This document shows positions 14,793-22,308 of a DNA stretch of 64,000 nucleotides, piece after piece. The translations under genes were made by a program, and so were the position numbers. Each line of letters opens with the position of its first letter. The stretch's first letter is position 1. Origin of the DNA: Proteus terrae subsp. cibarius (GTDB lineage Bacteria > Pseudomonadota > Gammaproteobacteria > Enterobacterales > Enterobacteriaceae); NCBI RefSeq assembly GCF_011045835.1, contig NZ_CP047350.1, forward strand, positions 62,001 to 126,000, read 5' to 3'. The notes under the pieces are model-generated. The model saw only the letters and a list, made by a program, of their open reading frames with translations. It ran no database searches and was not told the DNA's origin.

Positions 14793-16220
14793 ATGTTACC
14801 GATCGTCTCCCCCTCCGTAGTAACCAAACAACTTGCGTTCAATCGAGTAGGCGATAAACGCAAGGTTAGGGTTTCGTCCAACTTTTTGGATGTTATGGGG
14901 TTCAAGCCAGGTATGGGCATCGCCGTTGAGCCAGGGGAGGGGATGGGCGGTTTTTCGGTGATCCCAGCGACCGATGAACTACAGACACACCAGGTTTATC
15001 AGCGCCGGTATCAACCAAAGAGTCGCTCCAACAACCCGCTGGAAACCGTTATTGAGTTTTCTGGACAAGGGCTCATAGATAAGTGCTTCCCTCGCTATAC
15101 AGAGCGTTTCCACGTCGAAATGCGAAAAGGCCGAGTAGTCTTCACTCCTGTCGCAAACAGAGCCTTTGCCATTGCGGATCGGTTCAGAAAAACCAGCCCT
15201 TTCCGTGCCTTTGTGGCATTGACTGGCGGGGTAGACATTCATGTTATGGAAGCGCTTGGCTGGAAGGCTGAGATTGTTTTGGAGCATCGTCCAGTTGAAG
15301 CCAGAGACAGAGCATCCGGGCGGAACCTGAGTGAAGTACATGCGCTCAATACGCTGGTGAACAGCTCCCCGCGTATCCTGCTGAATGAAGACATTCATCA
15401 CCTGGAGCTGGATCGCCTTGGAGCCTTGCTGGCGGAGTGCCCACCAATTGGTTTGGCCCATTACTCGTTGGGGTGTGATGACCACTCAAACGCCAAAAGT
15501 CCAAGGGACAAAGAGCGTTCTCTTGAGGATCTCTCCACCATGCTCGACATGGTTTACCCGGCACTAAAACAGATCGAGGTCGTGAACCCTGCCGTCGTGC
15601 TGGTGGAAAACGTCCCGAACTTCAAAGCATCCGGAGCCGGGGCGATGATGGGAACGACACTGCGGCGGATGGGGTACTTCCTCACTGAGATGGTCTTGAA
15701 CGGTCTGGATTTCGGCGCTTACCAGGGGCGAGAACGCTATTACATGGTGGCGTCGGTCTTCCCTGGGTTCGTTCCACCGAAACCTGAGCAGAGAGCTGGT
15801 GGACGATTGTGGCCGGTGATCGAGAAGCACCTCGGGGATTGTGCTGACGTCACAGTGTTGAAGTCAATTCAGGCCAGAGAGTCAACTTCTCGCAGGATGC
15901 CTGCGTTCTTGACGAGAGAAAGCACCAGTTGCCCGACCATCCTCAAGTCTCAGGATCGTGGGGTAAAGGATGCAGTGTACATCCAAGACGGTGGCCGCAT
16001 TTACAAGCCATCGGTCGATCTGGTTCAGGAGTTGATGTCGATACCTGATAGCTTTGATGTTTCGTGGATGGCAAAAGAACAAGCGACAGAAACGCTTGGG
16101 CAGAGTGTGGATTACAGATTGCATTCAGCGGTCATGGCCGCAGTTCGGGATCACCTGAATGTGAATTGCGGTCGCCATACCGTGGTGCAGCACGGTATCA
16201 GAAGTAAGGAAGGTAGATAA
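14793..16220 (+). CDS. Variant C5-cytosine DNA methyltransferase-like protein
   Basis: The 475-residue protein shows several C5-methyltransferase features in order: a motif I-like SAM loop ALTGGVDIHVMEALG (about residue 140), the motif VI triad VLVENVPNF, and the motif VIII element GAYQGRERYYMVA. The catalytic PCQ loop of motif IV is not present. At the expected place is AHYSLGCDDHSNAK, which keeps a Cys but lacks the preceding Pro. It may be a divergent or inactive methyltransferase. About 125 residues of unrelated N-terminal sequence precede the catalytic core. It overlaps the next gene by one base. Confidence 0.75.
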   Translation: MLPIVSPSVVTKQLAFNRVGDKRKVRVSSNFLDVMGFKPGMGIAVEPGEGMGGFSVIPATDELQTHQVYQRRYQPKSRSNNPLETVIEFSGQGLIDKCFPRYTERFHVEMRKGRVVFTPVANRAFAIADRFRKTSPFRAFVALTGGVDIHVMEALGWKAEIVLEHRPVEARDRASGRNLSEVHALNTLVNSSPRILLNEDIHHLELDRLGALLAECPPIGLAHYSLGCDDHSNAKSPRDKERSLEDLSTMLDMVYPALKQIEVVNPAVVLVENVPNFKASGAGAMMGTTLRRMGYFLTEMVLNGLDFGAYQGRERYYMVASVFPGFVPPKPEQRAGGRLWPVIEKHLGDCADVTVLKSIQARESTSRRMPAFLTRESTSCPTILKSQDRGVKDAVYIQDGGRIYKPSVDLVQELMSIPDSFDVSWMAKEQATETLGQSVDYRLHSAVMAAVRDHLNVNCGRHTVVQHGIRSKEGR

Positions 16221-16876
16221 TGGCAGTCATTTACTACGGCGAGGGAACCCATGACGCCGGTTTCGTCGGGTTCCGTGTCGCACGAACAGTTGGGGTGGCG
16301 GATGATTACCGGCAGGAATACTTCTCCTTGAGAGAGTATTCCTACGCAACAGCTCACCGGCTGGCCTACAGCTTGGACCGAAAGTGGGAAGCTGAGGCAG
16401 AAGAGGTGAAGCGTCAGAATAAGACTTGTAAGCGGCGACGCAACTCCGGGCCAAACATCATTGCTGAGGGGCTGAGGGCTTATATCAGCATTGAGAACCG
16501 GAGCCGGATGGGGGTGAAGAGAACCTACTTCGCGCCTTGTTTTCTCGTCACAAAGCCAGGCTACGGCAATGGGGATATTGCTTTCAGGATTTCCACTCAT
16601 GGCTACGCAGAAGCCTACGAAAAGGCGGTGGAAAAATATTGTGAGATCCATGATTTGACGGATGAGCAGTATGTTGAGTTGCTTGACCGTATGCCGAGTA
16701 CAGAGGTGTTCACTGGATACCTGCTGAATGCTCTTTTAATGCGCGGCCATCGCGCTACAAAAGCTGAAATACTGAGTAAGCTGGGGGCTGAGAAGAATGA
16801 AGAGGACATTGCCAATGGCAAAGGGAAAAGCGGCCAGAACAGAGTGCGTTGCCCAGAGTATCGGTGGGCGCAATAA
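16220..16876 (+). CDS. Hypothetical protein with possible AP2-like DNA-binding segment
   Basis: The 218-residue protein has no clear family. Its middle (GLRAYISIENRSRMGVKR, then APCFLVTKP and DIAFRISTHGYAEAYEKAVEKY) has the three-strand-plus-helix pattern of AP2-type domains found in mobile-element proteins, which is a weak resemblance only. It starts at the last base of the methyltransferase stop region, so translation is coupled, and its end overlaps the following gene by 62 bases. Confidence 0.6.
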   Translation: MAVIYYGEGTHDAGFVGFRVARTVGVADDYRQEYFSLREYSYATAHRLAYSLDRKWEAEAEEVKRQNKTCKRRRNSGPNIIAEGLRAYISIENRSRMGVKRTYFAPCFLVTKPGYGNGDIAFRISTHGYAEAYEKAVEKYCEIHDLTDEQYVELLDRMPSTEVFTGYLLNALLMRGHRATKAEILSKLGAEKNEEDIANGKGKSGQNRVRCPEYRWAQ

Positions 16877-17078
16877 CAGCGCCACCAGCTTTTGGGACCG
16901 TATTTTAACAGTTGAGGAGACGGCCACACTCATTGGCGTCAGGATCTCTGAGCTCAAAGACGCGGTGCGCTATCAGAAACTCCTGAAAGGGAAGGCAGCT
17001 CCAGAAGTACATTCGGTATCAGGAACTGGGAAACTGTTTTTTGATGGGCGATCCATTAAATCGTTCATAGAGGACTAA
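16815..17078 (+). CDS. Small HTH protein (excisionase-like)
   Basis: The 87-residue protein contains a MerR/AlpA-like helix-turn-helix (ILTVEETATLIGVRISELKDAV) followed by GKLFFDGRSIKSFIED, the usual shape of excisionase-type DNA-binding proteins (HTH_17). It probably acts as a small transcription or recombination factor. The ATG at 16815 lies within the end of the preceding gene; a longer start at 16797 is possible. Confidence 0.65.
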   Translation: MAKGKAARTECVAQSIGGRNNSATSFWDRILTVEETATLIGVRISELKDAVRYQKLLKGKAAPEVHSVSGTGKLFFDGRSIKSFIED

Positions 17079-17081
17079 CCG

Positions 17082-17300
17082 GTGGATCTGGATCAAAAGC
17101 AAGAACCGTGGATCAGCGTCAACGACAAGATGCCGGTCGTCGGTGTGCCTGTTCATTGCCAGCTTAAAGGATGTTGGTCGGGCAAAATTGTTGAGTACGA
17201 CTTGATCCATGTTCAGGAAGATGATTGTTCGTGGCGAACGGCGGACGACAACTCGGAAGTCAGCTATGACTTCGATGTCATCACCTGGAGACCTATTTAG
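17082..17300 (+). CDS. DUF551-like protein
   Basis: The 72-residue protein has the DUF551 pattern: an opening PWISVNDKMPVVGVPVHC, then WRTADDNSEV and a closing VITWRPI. DUF551 proteins are common on phages and plasmids and have no known function. It starts with GTG at 17082, three bases after the previous stop, so it is part of the operon. Confidence 0.7.
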   Translation: MDLDQKQEPWISVNDKMPVVGVPVHCQLKGCWSGKIVEYDLIHVQEDDCSWRTADDNSEVSYDFDVITWRPI

Positions 17301-17393
17301 GTTTGGGAGTCTTGCATTATCCGGCGGTTATTGCCGTGAAAATACGGATGTTCAAACCATGTTTTATAGCAACACCTCCTTGGGGGCGGAATT

Positions 17394-18011
17394 ATGTTTT
17401 TTGATAACAAAGTAGAATCTCACTCGCTCGTAATGGGAGCCAGCGGGAAGGGTAAATCGGTCTTGTCCGAACAAGTGCGGAAAAATGCGAGGCTGCGCGG
17501 TGATCTGCTGGTGGATACTGAAATGTACCGTGAAGGTCGAGGGTTGAAACCATACGAGCATGAGTACGCTCGTCGCTTAGTTCTGGGGCTAAGTGGACCG
17601 TTGCCGCGTGAACTGCGTGGGAAGCCGGTGACGGTTATCTCTGATGTGTCCAGGCCAAAAAAGGTAAAGCGTCAGCCAAAGCAATTTGTTAAGACCGTGA
17701 ATGGCGTAACCCTTGAACGCCAATTGGTGGCCGATGCAAGAGATCAGTTGGAAATGCAAACAGGCGTCTGGCTCAAACAACCACAGCTCATCGAGCTGAT
17801 GGAAGAGTCGGGCATAGACGAAACTCTGGCCGATTTTGGTGAGGCTGAAACACAGATCCGAGAAATGCTGGCGGATGCGTTGGCGATGAAACTGGTAGGA
17901 CGCTCATGGCCCAAGTGTGGAGCCCTCTATAACGCGGCAGAAAAGTCCGACGTTAACTTCTCCTCCGAGCTTGATGCTGCGGCCAAAAAAGCTGGATACA
18001 TGGTTCGCTAA
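17394..18011 (+). CDS. P-loop-containing hypothetical protein
   Basis: The 205-residue product has an N-terminal Walker A-like loop MGASGKGKSVLSE at about residues 14-26, resembling the nucleotide-binding loop of HerA/FtsK-type ATPases, but no clear Walker B or arginine finger follows and the protein is short. The remainder is helical and charged. It may be a small ATP-binding accessory protein. GGGGGCGG lies eight bases before the ATG. It ends immediately before the next ATG. Confidence 0.6.
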   Translation: MFFDNKVESHSLVMGASGKGKSVLSEQVRKNARLRGDLLVDTEMYREGRGLKPYEHEYARRLVLGLSGPLPRELRGKPVTVISDVSRPKKVKRQPKQFVKTVNGVTLERQLVADARDQLEMQTGVWLKQPQLIELMEESGIDETLADFGEAETQIREMLADALAMKLVGRSWPKCGALYNAAEKSDVNFSSELDAAAKKAGYMVR

Positions 18012-18218
18012 ATGGGATTTGGTGTGGACAAGATAGATCGGCAAAGTTGGCTCGTTAAATTCAGGCGAGCGAAGTGTCAGGACACTTTAGACACGATGAG
18101 GGATGCGGCCATTCGCAACTATGAAGGGAATATTCGTGTTATCGCGGATATTGTATTGGCCCATGAGGCGAGAGAGACAGAAATTGAAAAAGGGATGTTT
18201 TGTCGAATAGTTAGATAG
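18012..18218 (+). CDS. Hypothetical protein (68 residues)
   Basis: This small basic helical protein begins directly after the preceding stop (TAAATG), which suggests coupled translation. It has three cysteines or fewer, no membrane segment and no recognised family. Confidence 0.5.
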   Translation: MGFGVDKIDRQSWLVKFRRAKCQDTLDTMRDAAIRNYEGNIRVIADIVLAHEARETEIEKGMFCRIVR

Positions 18219-18243
18219 TCTGATGGGCTATCAGGTGGTGATT

Positions 18244-18522
18244 ATGAAAAAGAGAATACTTCATCTGCCCGTAAAAAAGATTTACTTCGATCAGATCAAA
18301 TCTGGAGAAAAACCAGATGAATATCGCCTCGTTACAGACTACTGGATAAAAAGACTAGAGGGGCGCGAGTATGATGAAGTCCATGTTAAGTGTGGCTACC
18401 CAAAGGCTGGAGATATGTCCAGGATAGAGATTCGCCCTTGGCGTGGCTTCTCAAGGAGTGTTATAACGCACCCGCACTTTGGAGATTGTCCGGTTGAAGT
18501 ATTCGCTATCCATGTGAATTGA
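18244..18522 (+). CDS. ASCH-domain protein
   Basis: The 92-residue protein fits the ASCH (PUA-like) fold: ILHLPVKKIYFDQIKSGEKP, EYRLVTDYWIKRL and YDEVHVKCGYP are the expected beta-barrel strands with the GEK/E motif. ASCH domains bind RNA or modified nucleobases, and some are nucleosidases. Which applies here is unknown. The ATG at 18244 follows GGTGG; the longer frame from 18223 adds seven residues. It is the last gene before the terminator at 18586. Confidence 0.75.
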   Translation: MKKRILHLPVKKIYFDQIKSGEKPDEYRLVTDYWIKRLEGREYDEVHVKCGYPKAGDMSRIEIRPWRGFSRSVITHPHFGDCPVEVFAIHVN

Positions 18523-18585
18523 ATGGTGTATGACAACTGTGCTTGGTAGGAAAATCAGGTATCAAAAGAAATTGGGTTATTAAAA

Positions 18586-18609
18586 ATTAGGGGCCATCGG
18601 CCCCTTAAT
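18586..18609. terminator. Bidirectional terminator
   Basis: GGGGCC and GGCCCC pair around ATC, and the stem extends through AATTA/TTAATT with one bulge. It lies between convergent genes ending at 18522 and 18614. Confidence 0.85.
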
Positions 18610-18613
18610 TGTT

Positions 18614-19102
18614 TTAGTCTGTGAACATTGAACAATCGAGGTGGGATAGTGCTTGTTCGTAGCTGTCTTTGTTGTTCGTCTTACGTAGTTCCACCAGCTC
18701 AACAATCACTGGACTTAAAGCCAGAGATTGAGGCTCCCAGACGCGCTTGCATTTGACCGCCATGTTGGCATTTACGTCTGTAACAACGTAGAGAAACTCA
18801 GGCGCTTCTTTCAATGTCCCCAGGCCCTTTGCCATATCCACAGCCTCAGAGTTCTTATAGCTTCGAGTAAAGCTCAGCTCGTCTTGGGGAATGTAGCTGG
18901 CAGTCGCCGCAGCCAAACCTGACACCATGCCTTTACCTGCGCTTTTTGCAATGGCCGAGCTGGTAGCTAAAGTTGGCATTACGGCCTGCCCCATTTGGCT
19001 GGCGGATGCCGCCGCCAAGCCTGAGGCGATGTTCTTCCCTGCATCTTCGGCAGTGGCTGAGCTGGTGGTGAGCATCGCAGTTAAAATGATTGTTCCAAAC
19101 AT
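18614..19102 (-). CDS. Secreted protein with an internal tandem duplication
   Basis: The 162-residue product starts with a signal peptide (MFGTIILTAMLTTSSATAED). The N-terminal half holds two copies of a roughly 25-residue unit: TTSSATAEDAGKNIASGLAA and ATSSAIAKSAGKGMVSGLAA, each followed by A(S/T)AS. The C-terminal half (FLYVVTDVNANMAVKCKRVW) looks like a compact domain. It is probably periplasmic. The ATG at 19102 with GAGGA upstream is used; a longer frame to 19162 overlaps topB. No function is known to me. Confidence 0.65.
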   Translation of the reverse strand: MFGTIILTAMLTTSSATAEDAGKNIASGLAAASASQMGQAVMPTLATSSAIAKSAGKGMVSGLAAATASYIPQDELSFTRSYKNSEAVDMAKGLGTLKEAPEFLYVVTDVNANMAVKCKRVWEPQSLALSPVIVELVELRKTNNKDSYEQALSHLDCSMFTD

Positions 19103-19116
19103 ACTTAATTCCTCTA

Positions 19117-21309
19117 TCAATCCATAAAGTCCGACTTTTTGAAGGGCATAGTGCCTTTGCAATCGGGATAGGCGGTGCAGCCCCAGAACTTAGAAGCTCG
19201 CTTCTTGCCGGGCGCTTTTCCTTTCCTGAGACGCATCGGGCTACCGCAATCTGGGCAGTCTGGACAATCCTCAGCCGCGATACGCTTCTCGGGTTTCCCT
19301 CGGTTGTCTGGGAACGTCTTCTTGCAAGCCTCGTTCTGGCAGCCCCAGAAAAATCCGTTCTTCCCTTTGATCCGGTGCATCTCTCCACCGCAGTTGAAGC
19401 ATTCGTGTGAAGGCGGCTTAGCGCCCTCGAAGGCTTTAGCCATCGCGCCACCTTCTTTGGTCAGAACCGGTGCGGGCACTTTGAGCTGCTCAACCATTTG
19501 GCAGATCCAGGTGGAAATCTGCTTCATGAAGACAGACATATTCCCGGAGCCGGAGGCGACTTTCTCAAGCTCCTGCTCCCAAGCCGCAGTCATGCCGGGT
19601 GATTTGATGGCTGGTGGAAGCACTGCGATAAGCGCATGAGCCTTATCAGTTGCAAGCAGTACCTTTTTCTGACGTTTGAAGTAGCCTTTATCAACAGCGC
19701 CCTGGATGATGCTTGCGCGTGTTGCTGGAGTGCCTAAACCGGCTGTGTCTTTGAGAATTTGCTTGAACTTCTCCTCAGTCACGAACCGGGCAATGTTCTC
19801 CATCGCGGCAAGCAATGTGGCTTCGGTGAAGTGCGGTGCTGGCCGCGTCATTTTGTTTGCCAGCTCGGCACCATTAAGCAAAGCGGGTTCGCCCTGGCTA
19901 ACCCTGGGGAGCTTCTCTTGTTCAACCGGCGCGTCGGTGTCTTCCCCCTCGTCCTTGGGACTGCTTTCACTATCAGAAGCAAACAAAACCTTCCAGCCTT
20001 GTTTGGCAGGTGTCTTACCAGAGGCCGCAAAGAGGTGACGCCCACACTGCACCTCGATGGAGGTTTTGGTGAACTCGAACTCGCTGTAGAACTGCGCGAT
20101 GTAGAAACGACGGATGGCGTCGTAAAGATTGAACTCGATCTCAGACATGGCACTGATGTCTGTTCTGGCCGGTGTTGGAATGATCGCGTGGTGCGCGGTC
20201 ACTTTGGCGTCATTGAATACCCTGGCCTTGCGATGAGGATCTGCGCCAGCCACCAGCCCAGAGACGTTCTGATCGGACAAAATGAGCGCCTGGAGAATGT
20301 CCGGAATGTCTTCCTTTTGGCTCTCGGGTAGATAACGACTATCAGTACGAGGGTAGGTGGTCGCTTTGTGCGTCTCGTACAGAGCTTGAGCTGCATCCAG
20401 TACCTGCTGAGCGGTGTATCCCCATCGTTTGCTTGCGTATTGTTGCAGCGACGTTAGATCGAAGGGGAGGGGGGCTGACTCTTTACCTGGTTTGGTTTCT
20501 GCTTTGCTGATAACAGCATTGGCACCATTGACCTGGGAGGCTACCTGCTCGGCATAGGCCTTATTGACGCACCGGCCTTGCTCGTCACTGCACTCTTCTG
20601 GTGGTATCCATTGGGCGGCAAACTGTCCATTCTGTACGGACACGTTCACACCCAGAGTCCAGTATGGTGAGGGGGTGAAACCGGCGATCTCTCGGTCCCG
20701 TTGACAAACAAGAGCGACGGTTGGGGTGATAACCCTGCCAACGTGAAGAGTGTGGTTGAAGCCGACATCTCGGGCCAGCACTGTGTAGAGGCGGCTCACG
20801 TTCATGCCTACCAACCAGTCAGCGCGTTGCCGTGCCAATGCGGCGTAGTAGAGTGAGACCGTATCCTTGCCATCCTTTACGTTGTTCAGCGCTTTCTTGA
20901 TGCTTGACTCATCGAGAGCCGTCAAACAAACCCGGCGAATAGGGCCAGAGTAGCGGAATCGATCCAGAAGCGAACGGGCGATAGCCTCACCTTCTCGGTC
21001 GTAGTCCGTTGAGATGTAGATGGTGCTCGCCTTTTTGACCAGTCCCTCAACAATTTTGTACTGTTTGAACGCACTCTTGCGAACGTTGTACCGCCATGAC
21101 TCTGGTGCAATAGGGAGGGTCTCCAGTGACCATGACTTGTAGCGTTCGTCATAATCGTCTGGCATATACAATTCCAGCAGGTGGCCGAACGCCCACGTAA
21201 TAACGCGGTTTCCTCCATCATGGAGAAATCCATCACCTCGTTGGGAGGCCTTCATTACGCCAGCCAAATCTTTGGCCTGAGAAGGCTTCTCGCAGATATA
21301 AAGGTCCAT
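19117..21309 (-). CDS. topB: DNA topoisomerase III
   Basis: The 730-residue type IA topoisomerase opens with a Toprim domain (LYICEKPSQAKDLA, then YISTDYDREGEAIARS with the DxD-type metal site). It has the active-site region TTYPRTDSRYLP near residue 320, and ends in two four-cysteine zinc fingers (CFNCGGEMHR...CQNEACKKTF and CPDCGSPMRL...CTAYPDCKG). It relaxes and decatenates DNA and may support plasmid replication or transfer. Related topB genes are typical of IncC and SXT-like elements. Its ATG overlaps the stop of the upstream gene (TAATG). Confidence 0.95.
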   Translation of the reverse strand: MDLYICEKPSQAKDLAGVMKASQRGDGFLHDGGNRVITWAFGHLLELYMPDDYDERYKSWSLETLPIAPESWRYNVRKSAFKQYKIVEGLVKKASTIYISTDYDREGEAIARSLLDRFRYSGPIRRVCLTALDESSIKKALNNVKDGKDTVSLYYAALARQRADWLVGMNVSRLYTVLARDVGFNHTLHVGRVITPTVALVCQRDREIAGFTPSPYWTLGVNVSVQNGQFAAQWIPPEECSDEQGRCVNKAYAEQVASQVNGANAVISKAETKPGKESAPLPFDLTSLQQYASKRWGYTAQQVLDAAQALYETHKATTYPRTDSRYLPESQKEDIPDILQALILSDQNVSGLVAGADPHRKARVFNDAKVTAHHAIIPTPARTDISAMSEIEFNLYDAIRRFYIAQFYSEFEFTKTSIEVQCGRHLFAASGKTPAKQGWKVLFASDSESSPKDEGEDTDAPVEQEKLPRVSQGEPALLNGAELANKMTRPAPHFTEATLLAAMENIARFVTEEKFKQILKDTAGLGTPATRASIIQGAVDKGYFKRQKKVLLATDKAHALIAVLPPAIKSPGMTAAWEQELEKVASGSGNMSVFMKQISTWICQMVEQLKVPAPVLTKEGGAMAKAFEGAKPPSHECFNCGGEMHRIKGKNGFFWGCQNEACKKTFPDNRGKPEKRIAAEDCPDCPDCGSPMRLRKGKAPGKKRASKFWGCTAYPDCKGTMPFKKSDFMD

Positions 21310-21542
21310 TAAGCAGCTCCTCTCATCTTTGATTCCAGATTCGCCAGCTCAGCCCAGCTTTGGGCCAGACCTTTGACTTCGGGGTAGTCTCTGGAGAGGT
21401 TTTCGAGGACTCCAGAAATGACATAGGCCGCTTCGCGGGAATTACCCCTCGAACCGGCCTCCTGGAGCATGATTGATAAAGCGTCGAAGAGCTCAGCCTT
21501 ACGGCTTGGCTCTGTCTGGTTTCTTATTTCAGAGCTTTGCAT
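21309..21542 (-). CDS. Small hypothetical protein upstream of topB
   Basis: The 77-residue helical acidic protein has no recognised domain. Its stop overlaps the topB start by one base, so the two are translated together; a role with topoisomerase III is only suggested by this. Its 5' end overlaps the end of the lipoprotein gene by 19 bases. Confidence 0.6.
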   Translation of the reverse strand: MQSSEIRNQTEPSRKAELFDALSIMLQEAGSRGNSREAAYVISGVLENLSRDYPEVKGLAQSWAELANLESKMRGAA

Positions 21543-22141
21543 GGGTTCACCACTGAATAGGGACGCACGGACTCGCGCACAATGCGGCGATCTGCGTCAG
21601 TTACAGCCTGGCTGGTGCAAAAGTGCGTCCAGGCATTCAGATAATCTTGATAGGTGTGGGTAGGTGGTATGCAGCCGGTTACAACATCCTTGGGGATGTT
21701 TGTAGTCCCCTCGGCTTCCACAAAGCGCCAATCGTGCTCGTCCATACCTTTGCCGCCATCGCAATAGCGTTCCCAGCGTGACAACTCGTACAGCGAGTAG
21801 CCTTTGCCTTTATTCATGGACTTGAAGGTATTGATGGCTTCGTTCACATCCCCGTGCTGCTTGATCCCTGCTGGAGTTTTATCTGAACCAGCGGAGTCAT
21901 CTTTGACCTTGTTCATCGTTGCGCTGACATTACCGTCGCCCAGCACATGGATATAACCAGGTTGACGTAATGCAGCACCACCGCGCCCCATGTTGTCCCA
22001 TGCCATCGACAGTTCCCGGCTAACTCGGGCAGGTTTGTCATTTTCGGCAGGGGCAGTCTGGGGCTGAGGCTTTTGCTCGGGGGCGTTAGAGGCACACCCG
22101 GCCAGAATTGCCACTCCCAGAATTGCTATCAGTTGTCTCAT
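21524..22141 (-). CDS. Predicted lipoprotein divergent from traI
   Basis: The 205-residue product begins MRQLIAILGVAILAGCASN, a lipoprotein signal peptide with the lipobox LAGC. A proline-rich linker follows, then a domain with several Cys residues (YCDGGKGMDEHDW, VTGCIPPTHTYQDYLNAW). It is probably an envelope lipoprotein. The ATG at 22141 is preceded by GAGGA; the upstream extension to 22303 has no signal peptide. It is transcribed away from traI, sharing a 167-bp promoter region. Confidence 0.75.
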   Translation of the reverse strand: MRQLIAILGVAILAGCASNAPEQKPQPQTAPAENDKPARVSRELSMAWDNMGRGGAALRQPGYIHVLGDGNVSATMNKVKDDSAGSDKTPAGIKQHGDVNEAINTFKSMNKGKGYSLYELSRWERYCDGGKGMDEHDWRFVEAEGTTNIPKDVVTGCIPPTHTYQDYLNAWTHFCTSQAVTDADRRIVRESVRPYSVVNPCKALK

Positions 22142-22215
22142 CGTGTCGTTCCTCATCAAAAATTGTCGATGAGCCCATTCTAAAAGGGGGGGGATGGAAA
22201 GCTGGTTTCTCAAAC

Positions 22216-22230
22216 TGCCCAAATTGGACA
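22216..22230 (+). promoter_or_regulatory. Candidate AcaCD-type box before traI
   Basis: TGCCCAAATTGGACA matches the inverted-repeat motif seen before other transfer operons and lies 93 bp before the traI start, the same spacing as at traL, dsbC and traN. Confidence 0.65.
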
Positions 22231-22308
22231 GATAGGCGTGTGTGCGATCTAAAGGTGTTTTGAGAGCATGTAGCGACGAGAAATACGATAGGAATATGGT
22301 CAACCTAC

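Noticed and set aside
19759..20331. 190-codon plus-strand frame
   Set aside because: It is antisense to topB, without a start site or domain.
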